Below are positions 47,440 through 55,633 of a stretch of DNA of 64,000 nt, piece after piece. This stretch comes from SIAQ01 sp963767835. GTDB taxonomy: Bacteria > Planctomycetota > Planctomycetia > Gemmatales > Gemmataceae. The notes beneath the pieces are model-generated. The model had not been told where the DNA came from, did no database searches, and saw nothing but the letters and a program-made list of their open reading frames with translations. The stretch lies in assembly GCA_963767835.1 (NCBI GenBank), contig CAVYFY010000024.1, positions 186,001-250,000 on the forward strand, read 5' to 3'. Position numbers and translations under genes: made by a program. How positions within the stretch are numbered: the first letter of the stretch is position 1; each line of letters begins with the position of its first letter.

Positions 47440-48333
47440 ATGCACATTTCCACCTATGTCGATGATGTCGTAGTATGGACGCCGGCCAAGGTGAATCTGT
47501 TTCTGGAGGTGCTCGGCAAACGGCCTGACGGCTATCACGATATCGCCACGCTGATGGTTGCGATTCGGCTCTACGACACGCTCATCTTTCGCGAGGCGCC
47601 CGACCTGACGCTGCACTGCTCGACCGCTCAGCTTTCCAGCGGCCAGGACAATCTTGTCTTGCGTGCGGCAACGCTATTGCGAGAGCGCAGCGGTTGCCAG
47701 CGCGGCGCGGCGATTCGGCTCATCAAGCGCATTCCGATGGCGGCGGGATTGGCGGGCGGGTCGGCTGACGCGGCGGCGACCTTGCTCGGGCTCAACGATC
47801 TATGGAAACTTGGGCGCTCTGACGCCGAGCTGGCAAAAATCGGCGCCGAGATCGGCAGCGACATTCCGTTCTTATTCGACGCGCCGGCCGCATGGTGCAC
47901 CGGACGAGGCGAGATTGTCGCTCCCGTCAAGCTGCCCATTTCGCTGGACTTCGTTCTCTTATGCCCGCAATTCGGCATGCCTACTGCCGCGGTGTACAAA
48001 AACGTAGCCGTTCCCGCTGAGCCGATCCCTGGCGACGCCATCCGCGCGGCCATCGGCCAAGGTGACGTTGATCTTATTGGGAAACTTTTGCACAATCGGC
48101 TCCAGACGGCAGCGGAAGGGCTCGACCCGCGCCTCGCCGATTACGCCCGCATGCTGGCGGAAGCCGGCGCGGCGGGAAGCCTGATGTCGGGCAGCGGCAG
48201 CACGCTCTTTGCGCTGTGCCGATCCGCGGATGAGGCGGACCGCGTTGCCGCCAACTTGAAAACCAGGACCAAGGCGGCACGATTTCAAGGTGATCGTGAC
48301 GCGAAGCATGTGACGGCTCGAACGGACCTTTGA
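47440..48333 (+). CDS. ispE: 4-diphosphocytidyl-2-C-methyl-D-erythritol kinase
   Basis: 297 aa. PAKVNLFLEVLGKRPDGYHDI, PMAAGLAGGSADAAATLLGLN (the GHMP ATP-binding loop) and the C-terminal MSGSGSTLFAL are intact. It phosphorylates CDP-ME in the MEP isoprenoid pathway in the cytosol. It starts 16 bp after topoisomerase B and precedes spoVG by 44 bp, recalling the ispE-spoVG order of Bacillus. Confidence 0.95.
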   Translation: MHISTYVDDVVVWTPAKVNLFLEVLGKRPDGYHDIATLMVAIRLYDTLIFREAPDLTLHCSTAQLSSGQDNLVLRAATLLRERSGCQRGAAIRLIKRIPMAAGLAGGSADAAATLLGLNDLWKLGRSDAELAKIGAEIGSDIPFLFDAPAAWCTGRGEIVAPVKLPISLDFVLLCPQFGMPTAAVYKNVAVPAEPIPGDAIRAAIGQGDVDLIGKLLHNRLQTAAEGLDPRLADYARMLAEAGAAGSLMSGSGSTLFALCRSADEADRVAANLKTRTKAARFQGDRDAKHVTARTDL

Positions 48334-48377
48334 GCCTGCTGATCGATGCATGTGCCACAACATAAAGGAGTTCCCCT

Positions 48378-48980
48378 GTGGTTATCACGGAAGTTCGCAT
48401 CAAGCTCATGGAAGACAACAACGAGCGGCTGCAGGCCTTCTGCTCGGTCACGTTTGACGATTGTTTCGTCATCCGCGACTTGAAGATCATCGAGGGCACA
48501 AAGGGGTCGTTCGTGGCGATGCCGAGCCGCAAGCTCACGGATCGCTGCCCCGGATGCGGCTGTAAGAATCACTTGCGCGCCCGCAATTGCAACCAGTGCG
48601 GCGGCCGGCTCGACGAAAACCGCGCGGTGCGCGACAGCGATGGCCGCGCCAAGCTGCACGCGGACATCGCCCATCCGATCAATTCTGCGTGCCGCGAGTA
48701 CATTCAGGGAGCGATCATCAAGGCGTTCCAGGAAGAAAAAGTGCGTTCGCAGCAGCCGGGCTATGTGTGCCGATATGATGACTATGATGCCGAATACGAG
48801 GCGGAAAGCTACACGCAGATCGTCAGCGAGATGTCGGCCGCCCGCAAGGTCCAGCAGCAGAAGGATGGCTATCGCACCGATCGCCCGCATCCTCCGCGAG
48901 GCGCTCACGCACCCGCTCACCAGGAGGACGCACAAACGCCGGCGGCGGCGAAGGGCAATTTTGGCAACGGAATCCTATAA
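48378..48980 (+). CDS. spoVG: SpoVG-family protein with inserted zinc ribbon
   Basis: 200 aa from a GTG at 48378 after AAAGGAG. The SpoVG core is split: VTEVRIKLMEDNNERLQAF..VTFDDCFVIRDLKIIEG and FVAMPSRK at the front, DIAHPINSACREYIQGAIIKAF after. Between them lies about 35 residues with CPGCGCKN and CNQCGG, a four-cysteine zinc ribbon. A low-complexity charged tail ends the protein. SpoVG proteins bind DNA or RNA; the inserted ribbon may alter that. A terminator follows. Confidence 0.9.
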   Translation: MVITEVRIKLMEDNNERLQAFCSVTFDDCFVIRDLKIIEGTKGSFVAMPSRKLTDRCPGCGCKNHLRARNCNQCGGRLDENRAVRDSDGRAKLHADIAHPINSACREYIQGAIIKAFQEEKVRSQQPGYVCRYDDYDAEYEAESYTQIVSEMSAARKVQQQKDGYRTDRPHPPRGAHAPAHQEDAQTPAAAKGNFGNGIL

Positions 48981-49010
48981 GAACCTGGATCGACAAACCG
49001 AATCGCGCGG

Positions 49011-49045
49011 CTCGGCGGACTCCAAAATCCGCCGAGTTTTCTTTT
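49011..49045 (+). terminator. Rho-independent terminator of ispE-spoVG
   Basis: CTCGGCGGA (49011-49019) pairs with TCCGCCGAG (49028-49036), followed by TTTTCTTTT. Confidence 0.85.
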
Positions 49046-49102
49046 AGCTGTCAAGAATGGAATGACGATGATGAAAGCGTACCAAGGACGGGACTCCTTG
49101 AG

Positions 49103-50182
49103 ATGCTGCATTCCCTTCAATCTTGCCGCGCGCTGGCGACAATCCTCGTCGTGGTTTTCCACGCCAATCACAGCATCTTCAATTCGCCCAAATACTTTGA
49201 TAATCAGCCGGTGGGAAGACTTTTTGATTTCGCTCCGGGCGCCATCGATTTTTTCTTCGTTTTGAGCGGATTCATCATCATGTACGTGCATGCGGAGGAC
49301 ATCGGTCAACCGCGTGCTCTTGCCGGCTATCTGTGGCGGCGCTATTCGCGAGCCTATCTCTTTTACTGGCTCGTCCTGGCCTCGCTGATGGCGGTTTTTT
49401 TTCTTTTCCCGCATTTTGGCTACGGTGATGAACGCGAGCGCGGTCTGATTGCTCGCTCGATCTTTTTGTTGCCTCATCCCCAAGGACGAATGATCCTGAT
49501 TGTGTCGTGGACGATGGTGTATGAGGTGTACTTCTTTGGCCTGTTCGGCATTTTGATTCTCAACGGGCGGTTTGGCACGGTCGTGTTCGTTGCCTGGTTT
49601 GCTGGTTGTGTCCTCGTGCCACAGACGGAAAACTACCTGGTGAATTTTGCATTCAGCGAAAAGCATTTGCGCTTCGCCGCCGGCATCCTCGCGTGTCTTG
49701 TCGTGCAGCGCTCGCGCATTCCGGCACCGCGCCTGGCCGCCGGCCTGGGCGCCGCGATATTGCTCGCGTCGGCCTTGTTCAATGATTTCAGTGGATTGCT
49801 TTCCCCAACTACACTGGGCTATTGCTACACGCTCGGCAGCGCGATCCTTCTTGCCAGCTTGGCCGAATCGGATCGCTCGGGGTTGCTGCGGTCGCCGCGA
49901 TTTTTATCGCACATTGGCGACGCTGCCTATTCAATTTATTTGACGCACTTCCCGGCGTTATCGGTGATCGCCAAGATCACGAAGGCAATCCAGCTCGATC
50001 TCTATATGCCGGCGCTGGTGTTATTTGGTTTGCATGTCGTGGGAGCCATCGGCATCGGCTGGCTATGCCATCGTTGGTTTGAGTACCCGATCCACCAGTG
50101 GACCAAGCGATTCTTCCGACGCGCGAAGGCGGCCGAGAGTGCCGTCTCCGTTCCCGTGCCGGCCATGTCCCGGGCGGCGTGA
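49103..50182 (+). CDS. Acyltransferase 3 family membrane protein
   Basis: 359 aa with about ten hydrophobic helices. QSCRALATILVVVFHANHS contains the conserved R and H of family 3 acyltransferases, followed by GAIDFFFVLSGFIIMY and YLWRRYSRAYLFYW. These enzymes acetylate or acylate exopolysaccharides, lipids or surface sugars at the membrane. The target is unknown. The C-terminus is a short basic/Ala-rich tail. Confidence 0.88.
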   Translation: MLHSLQSCRALATILVVVFHANHSIFNSPKYFDNQPVGRLFDFAPGAIDFFFVLSGFIIMYVHAEDIGQPRALAGYLWRRYSRAYLFYWLVLASLMAVFFLFPHFGYGDERERGLIARSIFLLPHPQGRMILIVSWTMVYEVYFFGLFGILILNGRFGTVVFVAWFAGCVLVPQTENYLVNFAFSEKHLRFAAGILACLVVQRSRIPAPRLAAGLGAAILLASALFNDFSGLLSPTTLGYCYTLGSAILLASLAESDRSGLLRSPRFLSHIGDAAYSIYLTHFPALSVIAKITKAIQLDLYMPALVLFGLHVVGAIGIGWLCHRWFEYPIHQWTKRFFRRAKAAESAVSVPVPAMSRAA

Positions 50183-50248
50183 GCGTGTGCGACGCTCGGC
50201 CAGGCGATCACTATATTGTCTTCGCCCCGTCCGCATTTGGAGACAATC

Positions 50249-50812
50249 ATGGCCAAGAAGATTCTGATTCTTACAGGCGATTTCGTGGAAGACTACGAGG
50301 TCATGGTGCCGTTCCAGGCGCTGCTGATGCTTGGCCACACGGTCCACGTCGTCTGCCCCGACAAAAAAATCGGCGACACGATCAAGACGGCCATTCACGA
50401 TTTCGAAGGGGATCAAACCTACACGGAAAAGCCAGGGCACAAATTCACGCTCAACGCGAATTTCAGCGAGGTGCGGCCGGACGTTTACGACGCCTTGATC
50501 CTGCCGGGAGGCAGGGCTCCGGAATACCTGCGGCTCAATGAACGCGTCTTGCACATCGTCCGGCACTTCGGGGACAAGAACAAACCGATCGGCGCGATCT
50601 GCCACGGAATCCAGATTTTGACCGCGGCGGGCGTCCTGAAGGGGCGAACCTGCACCAGCTATTGCGCCGTCGGCCCAGACATTACCCTCGCAGGCGGCAA
50701 ATACATCGAAGTGCGGGCCGATCAAACGATCGTGGACGAGAATCTGGTAACCGCGCCGGCCTGGCCGGCGCAGCCCGAATTTCTGGCGAAGTTCCTGCAG
50801 GTCCTGGCGTAA
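50249..50812 (+). CDS. DJ-1/PfpI family protein
   Basis: 187 aa from the ATG at 50249, with GGAGA upstream. ILILTGDFVEDYEVMVPFQAL, YDALILPGGRAPEYLRL and IGAICHGIQIL (nucleophile-elbow Cys) are the family core. Members act as glyoxalases, deglycases, proteases or chaperones; the exact activity cannot be decided. Confidence 0.9.
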   Translation: MAKKILILTGDFVEDYEVMVPFQALLMLGHTVHVVCPDKKIGDTIKTAIHDFEGDQTYTEKPGHKFTLNANFSEVRPDVYDALILPGGRAPEYLRLNERVLHIVRHFGDKNKPIGAICHGIQILTAAGVLKGRTCTSYCAVGPDITLAGGKYIEVRADQTIVDENLVTAPAWPAQPEFLAKFLQVLA

Positions 50813-50835
50813 CGCCTGACTTCGACATCGCGCGA

Positions 50836-51729
50836 TCACTTTGCTTTCGTTTCCTCCTCCGAGTGATTCGCGTCCACCACCACGTTTAGCATCACGAGAG
50901 CGCCGGCACCCGCATCGGCCGTTCCACTCATCGTCATTTTCATCTTCATCTGTCCGGCGTTTGCGCTGCCGTCAATGCAACCGTCGAGAGTCAAATCGAG
51001 CTCAATCTTGGCGCCTGCCGTGAATTTCAACTGCTGGGCCCCCTTGCCCGCGCTCGTGAGCGGCATTTGCATCTTGAATTTCATTTCCCCGAATTGCCGA
51101 CCATTCTTCTTGTAAGCTTTGACAAGCGTCCCTTGGCCGGTCGATTTGGCCGCATCGACTGCAATTTCGCCCTGTTGGGAAAGTGCCGCGGCGATCTTGG
51201 CAATCTCGATTTTCCAGGATTGGCCCACCTTGACGGGTCCCTTGGGAAGGACCATCTTTTCGATTTCGGCGGCCTCTTCGGTTTTCTTGCCGAACGCTTT
51301 ATCCAACATTTCGAGTGCTTGGTCCGCGACCTCCGTGCCGTCCTTGTAGGTGAAGGAGTATTTATCCCCCTTCTTTTCAATAATAACGGTCTTGCCGTGC
51401 AGCGGCCCATCAGTGGTTTTGTCGTCCTGTGTTACCTCGGCCTTGCTGTAATCTCGCTCAAGCTTGGTCGGCAGCTTGCCGTCCTGGCGTTTGAGAATCG
51501 TTTCTTTATACTCCTGCACTTCCGTTTTGGCGTCCGTTTTGTCAACGACGACATTTCCCTTGCCGTCAGTCACGTTCACCTTGGTGGTGGTCGTCTCCTT
51601 TTTCTTGATCAGGGCCGCCTCACCCTCGCCCAACTCTTTGAGCTTGATGGTGATGCCTTCCTGAGCGGGAACGGCGGCAGCGGCGCCGAACAATGCGATA
51701 ACGACGATCAACGCTAAGTAACGCTTCAT
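50836..51729 (-). CDS. Secreted hypothetical protein
   Basis: 297 aa. A signal peptide (YLALIVVIALFGAAAAVPA) is followed by a Lys/Thr/Glu-rich body with KTVIIEKKGDKYSFTYKDG and LPKGPVKVGQSWKIEIAKI, recalling the DUF6263-like family of secreted proteins. Function unknown. The ATG at 51729 leads the minus-strand gene; it converges with the DJ-1 gene at a 23-bp gap. Confidence 0.6.
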   Translation of the reverse strand: MKRYLALIVVIALFGAAAAVPAQEGITIKLKELGEGEAALIKKKETTTTKVNVTDGKGNVVVDKTDAKTEVQEYKETILKRQDGKLPTKLERDYSKAEVTQDDKTTDGPLHGKTVIIEKKGDKYSFTYKDGTEVADQALEMLDKAFGKKTEEAAEIEKMVLPKGPVKVGQSWKIEIAKIAAALSQQGEIAVDAAKSTGQGTLVKAYKKNGRQFGEMKFKMQMPLTSAGKGAQQLKFTAGAKIELDLTLDGCIDGSANAGQMKMKMTMSGTADAGAGALVMLNVVVDANHSEEETKAK

Positions 51730-51908
51730 GACCGACTCTCCCAGATGGTGAAATGAATCGATGCGACGTCAAACGCAATCATATGCATCGGCCGAGTGAA
51801 TCGCCACTGATTTGCCCGTTTGCCCGTTGCAAAGGTTTGCAAGCCGCTGCGAAATCGTATACCATCACGCAGAGCGACATCTTCACTTTTATTCCGCGAG
51901 CTACACTC

Positions 51909-54302
51909 ATGATCTACCTGCGAAAGTTACTGGAATTGACGGTTTGTCTCGGCTTCCTGGTCGTGCTGATCCCCTCTGCTCAGGCCCAGGGCAAGGACGA
52001 GGAAGTCCGCGCCTTACTGATGCCGTGGATTGAGCGCGAGTTGAAAGCGAAGAATATTCCGTCGCTGTCAATTGCCGTGGTGGATGACCAGCGCACCGTG
52101 TTTGCCGCCAGCGTCGGCTATGCCGATCCGCAGGCAAAATTATTGGCTACTCCCGACACGCCCTACCGCGTCGGCTCCGTGTCAAAGCCGTTCACGTCAC
52201 TCCTGTTGATGATTCTCGTCGAATTGGGGTTGATCGATCTCGATTCGCCGGTGCAAGATTATTTGCCCGAGTTTCAACCTACGAATAAATCCGGAAAGAA
52301 GATCACTTTACGCCAAATGCTCAGCCATCGATCCGGCCTGGTCCGCGAAGGGCCCGTGGGCAATTACTTCGACGATTCCTCCCCGTCGCTTGCCGATTGC
52401 GTCAAGAGCCTCAACAAAACCGAGCTCGTCTATGAACCGGGCAGCACGACCAGCTATTCCAACATGGCCCTGGCGACCGCCGGCTACGTCGCTGAGCGCA
52501 CGGTGAAGGAAGAGTTTGCCAAGCAGATCCAACGCAAGCTCCTCGACCCGATGGGCATGGAGGGCAGCAGCTTCCGCTTGACGCCGGGGATTTCCAAGAA
52601 ACTGCCCAAGGCGCCGATGTGGACGTACATCGGCCGTGAGTTCCCGGCTCCGATTTTCGACTTCGGCTTCCTGCCCGCGGGCAATCTGTATTCGAGCGTC
52701 AACGATCAAGCCAAATTCCTCAAGTTTCTCTTTGCCGGCGGCGTCGGCCCGAACGGGCGCGTGCTCAAGAAGGAAACGCTCGAATCGATGTACAAGATCC
52801 AGTTTCCCGAAAAGGGCGCCAAATCGGGCTTCGGGCTCGGCTTCTTCGTGGCCGAGATGGACGGCAAGCGCGTGATCCGGCACGGCGGCGCGGTTTACGG
52901 CTTCTCGACCGAGTTTCGCGCGTTGCCGGATGACAAGATCGGCGTCATCGTCTGCTCGTCGAAGGACGATTCCAACGCCGTCACGAGCCGTATCGCCGAG
53001 GCCGCCCTCAAGACGATGCTCGCCGCGCGCAAAGGCGGCCCATTGCCGAAACTCGAAAATTCGACGCCGCTCGATCCGGCCGTCGCGAGTTCGCTGGCGG
53101 GGCGGTATCGGTCCTATGTGGTCGATCCGGCAAACAAGGGGCGCTGGCTCGACAAGACCATCGACATCCACGAACGTGACGGCAAAGCGTGGATATTCCC
53201 CCATCGCGGCGGCGGTAAATACGAAATCCGCCAGATGGCCGACGGCCTCATCGCCGATGACCTGCACGGCTTCGGCATGAAAATCGCCCGCGACGGCAAA
53301 GCGCTCGTCATCAACGAAGAGAAATTCCCTCCCGCCGCCATCGCGAAGCCCCTCCCCTGCCCCGCCAAATGGGACGGCCTCATCGGCGAGTTCGGCCCCG
53401 ATTTCAACGTCCTCTTCATCCTCGAAAAGGACGGCCTGCTCCACGCCCTTATCGAATGGCAATATCTCTATCCACTCAAGGAAGTCAGCGAGAATGTCTT
53501 TCAGTTCCCCGATTACGGCCTCTATATGGGGGACAAGATCACGTTCACACGCGACAAGGCGGGGCATGCGACGCACGTCGATGCGGCAAGCATGATGTTC
53601 AAGCGTCGCCCGTTGCCGAAGCGCGGCGAAACGTACAAACTCGATCCGGTGCGGCCCGTGGATGAATTGCGCAAGGCCGCGCTGGACGCGAAGCCGCCGG
53701 TCGAGAATAACGTCCTCTTTCGCAAGCCGGAATTGGTCGATCTGACGACGCTCGACAAGACGATCAAACTCGACATCCGCTATGCGACCGCGAACAACTT
53801 CCTCGGCACCCCGTTCTACACCTCGGCCAAGGCGTTCATGCAAAAGCCAGCCGCGGCGGCGCTGCTCAAGGCCCACCAGGAGCTCGCCAAGCAGGGCTAT
53901 GGCCTCTTGATTCACGACGCCTATCGCCCCTGGCACGTGACAAAGATGTTCCGCGATGCCACGCCGGAAAAGTTCCATCACTTCGTCGCTGACCCGCTGC
54001 AAGGCTCCCGCCACAACCGCGGCTGCGCCGTCGATCTGACGCTCTACGATCTCAAGACCGGCAAAGCGATCGACATGCCCGGCGGCTACGACGAAATGAC
54101 CGACCGCTCCTACCCCGACTACCTCGGCGGCGCGTCGCTGGAACGCTGGCATCGCGATTTGCTCCGCAGCGCGATGGAGAAGCACGGCTTCAAGGTGTAT
54201 GAGGCGGAATGGTGGCACTTCGATTTCCACGAATGGCGGTTGTATCCGATCCTGAACGTGCGGTTTGAGGATCTGGCGAAACCTTTGGAGGGATCGCAGT
54301 GA
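51909..54302 (+). CDS. Fusion of a serine beta-lactamase-like domain and a VanX-type D-Ala-D-Ala dipeptidase
   Basis: 797 aa from the ATG at 51909. A signal peptide (LLELTVCLGFLVVLIPSAQA) is followed by the beta-lactamase/class C-like fold: SVSK (SxxK), YSN and RHGG motifs. A middle region of about 170 residues (residues 380-580) has no clear family. The C-terminal domain carries SRHNRGCAVDLTL and EAEWWHFDF, the Zn ligands and catalytic residues of VanX-type M15D dipeptidases, which hydrolyse D-Ala-D-Ala. One protein would thus acylate or hydrolyse peptidoglycan-like substrates and cut D-Ala-D-Ala in the periplasm. Confidence 0.85.
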   Translation: MIYLRKLLELTVCLGFLVVLIPSAQAQGKDEEVRALLMPWIERELKAKNIPSLSIAVVDDQRTVFAASVGYADPQAKLLATPDTPYRVGSVSKPFTSLLLMILVELGLIDLDSPVQDYLPEFQPTNKSGKKITLRQMLSHRSGLVREGPVGNYFDDSSPSLADCVKSLNKTELVYEPGSTTSYSNMALATAGYVAERTVKEEFAKQIQRKLLDPMGMEGSSFRLTPGISKKLPKAPMWTYIGREFPAPIFDFGFLPAGNLYSSVNDQAKFLKFLFAGGVGPNGRVLKKETLESMYKIQFPEKGAKSGFGLGFFVAEMDGKRVIRHGGAVYGFSTEFRALPDDKIGVIVCSSKDDSNAVTSRIAEAALKTMLAARKGGPLPKLENSTPLDPAVASSLAGRYRSYVVDPANKGRWLDKTIDIHERDGKAWIFPHRGGGKYEIRQMADGLIADDLHGFGMKIARDGKALVINEEKFPPAAIAKPLPCPAKWDGLIGEFGPDFNVLFILEKDGLLHALIEWQYLYPLKEVSENVFQFPDYGLYMGDKITFTRDKAGHATHVDAASMMFKRRPLPKRGETYKLDPVRPVDELRKAALDAKPPVENNVLFRKPELVDLTTLDKTIKLDIRYATANNFLGTPFYTSAKAFMQKPAAAALLKAHQELAKQGYGLLIHDAYRPWHVTKMFRDATPEKFHHFVADPLQGSRHNRGCAVDLTLYDLKTGKAIDMPGGYDEMTDRSYPDYLGGASLERWHRDLLRSAMEKHGFKVYEAEWWHFDFHEWRLYPILNVRFEDLAKPLEGSQ

Positions 54303-54574
54303 GTCGGCGTCTCAAACTCTTGAGCAAGATGCGCACCGCTCCCGGAACAATCCGCTTCGAGCAAGTGGATGCGCTCTTGCGTTACGAGAGCTTTGTTCTA
54401 TTCAATAGCCGTGGAAGCAATCGTACTTACCATCACGCAGACGGTCGCCTTATGACCATTGTGGTGCCGCATGGCAAGCGGAAAACCTGTCACCCCGACG
54501 ACATTCGAAGTAGCCGAGCAACCGGCGTACACCGTGGCGTTCCTCGATTTTCCGGACATCATCACCAGCGGTGA
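54299..54574 (+). CDS. hicA: HicA-like toxin
   Basis: 91 aa from a GTG at 54299 that overlaps the preceding stop (GTGA). LLRYESFVLFNSRGSNRTYHH and GRLMTIVVPHGKRKT match the HicA double-stranded-RNA-binding-like fold with its catalytic His. The last 30 residues (RSSRATGVHRGVPRFSGHHH) look unlike HicA and overlap hicB by about 104 bp, more than usual, so a frame error or natural extension is possible. Confidence 0.65.
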   Translation: MSRRLKLLSKMRTAPGTIRFEQVDALLRYESFVLFNSRGSNRTYHHADGRLMTIVVPHGKRKTCHPDDIRSSRATGVHRGVPRFSGHHHQR

Positions 54575-54695
54575 CAGCCTGGCACATGCCTTCAACAACG
54601 CTTGTGAGGCCCCGGACCTGCACCTGGAAAGTCTGCAAAAGCTTGGCAAGCGTGTGCCAAAACCGAAGCACTCCTTGGTGGTGGAGTCGGCATGA
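54471..54695 (+). CDS. hicB: HicB-like antitoxin
   Basis: 74 aa from the ATG at 54471. YTVAFLDFPDIITSGDSLAHA with NACEAPDLHLESLQKLGKRVPKP is the HicB partial RNase H fold. A DNA-binding helix at the C-terminus is not visible, so it may be a short form. It neutralises HicA by direct binding. Confidence 0.75.
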   Translation: MASGKPVTPTTFEVAEQPAYTVAFLDFPDIITSGDSLAHAFNNACEAPDLHLESLQKLGKRVPKPKHSLVVESA

Positions 54696-54741
54696 GGTTC
54701 CTGCACGGCACACATTCAAGGCGGTTGGCGAATGAAAACCT

Positions 54742-54993
54742 ATGAATGAATTCGATTTAGTTCTGAAAAGCGTCACGGAGCACACTGACGACGATGCGGA
54801 CGCCCTGTTTGCCGCTGGATGCGACGATTGCACGCCCGCTTGCTCCGGTGGCTTGGCTTGGATCCATTTTGACCGCGAAGCGAACTCCCTTGAGGAAGCG
54901 ATCCGCTCTGCCGTTACCCAGGTGCAGTCGGCGAGTTTGATCATTTCCAAAGTCGAGTTGGACGCCGACTCGGCGGTTGCGCTGGGCAGGTGA
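54742..54993 (+). CDS. Conserved small hypothetical protein
   Basis: 83 aa. FDLVLKSVTEHTDDDADALFAAGCDDCTPACSGG...HFDREANSLEEAIRSAVTQVQ is a pattern I have seen in small proteins next to toxin-antitoxin genes (DALFEAGCDD...REA-S-E-A--SAI), from memory. Predicted alpha/beta and soluble. It follows hicB by 46 bp. Role unknown. Confidence 0.55.
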   Translation: MNEFDLVLKSVTEHTDDDADALFAAGCDDCTPACSGGLAWIHFDREANSLEEAIRSAVTQVQSASLIISKVELDADSAVALGR

Positions 54994-55039
54994 AAACGCT
55001 GCTGCCTCACGCGCCGCACCCGAAACTCCTTGATGCGAT

Positions 55040-55468
55040 ATGAATCCAGACGACACAATGAACTTGAATGCCCCGACCCGCACCGACATCGCGGAAGGGC
55101 CGCCGCCCACCAGCATGCCAAATGCGGCCACCGCGTTTTGCCCAGAATGCAACGACGCTATGGCGCCCAATGAGCCGTTATGTCCGCATTGTGGCTACGA
55201 TTTCCCGTTCGGCGGCGAGGAGCGCGGTCCCGGCATTGCGTTCTCGCGTTTCGCCGATATCGTCCTGATCATCGCCGCCGCCATTACGAGCCTTGCAACT
55301 ATCGCGTGCATACTCGGCGCGGTCATGGCCTTAGTAGGGGGTCAACCTGGAAGTTCGCTTTTCCTATTATTCTTGGGCTGCATTTTATTGGCGCACACGA
55401 TCGTCTTCCTGCGCGTGCAACGCCTCGAATCGCGCTCCCCGGCGGCAATCAAACGCCGGCGCCGGTGA
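55040..55468 (+). CDS. Zinc-ribbon protein with two membrane helices
   Basis: 142 aa. CPECNDAMAPNEPLCPHCGYDF is a zinc ribbon (CxxC..CxxC) ahead of two hydrophobic segments (IVLIIAAAITSLATIACILG and SLFLLFLGCILLAHTIVFL) and a basic tail (KRRRR). An alternative start at 55058 is possible. No family recognised. Confidence 0.55.
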   Translation: MNPDDTMNLNAPTRTDIAEGPPPTSMPNAATAFCPECNDAMAPNEPLCPHCGYDFPFGGEERGPGIAFSRFADIVLIIAAAITSLATIACILGAVMALVGGQPGSSLFLLFLGCILLAHTIVFLRVQRLESRSPAAIKRRRR

Positions 55469-55633
55469 CGTGGCAGCTGCACCGAGGGAGCGCATTCAGC
55501 GCAACATCCCCATGTCACGGTACTCAGCACCTACTGGTCGCCTCCGGTTCCTTGGCGCACAATACGATCACGCCTCCTTTCCCGGAATGTTGATCATCAT
55601 AAGAAGAACGGTGATCAGCTTGAGGATTACATC

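Noticed and set aside
52308..54230. Long open frame of about 640 codons antisense to the beta-lactamase/VanX gene
   Set aside because: It mirrors the codon periodicity of the real gene in GC-rich DNA, has no start context, and its product matches nothing, while the sense protein has clear motifs.
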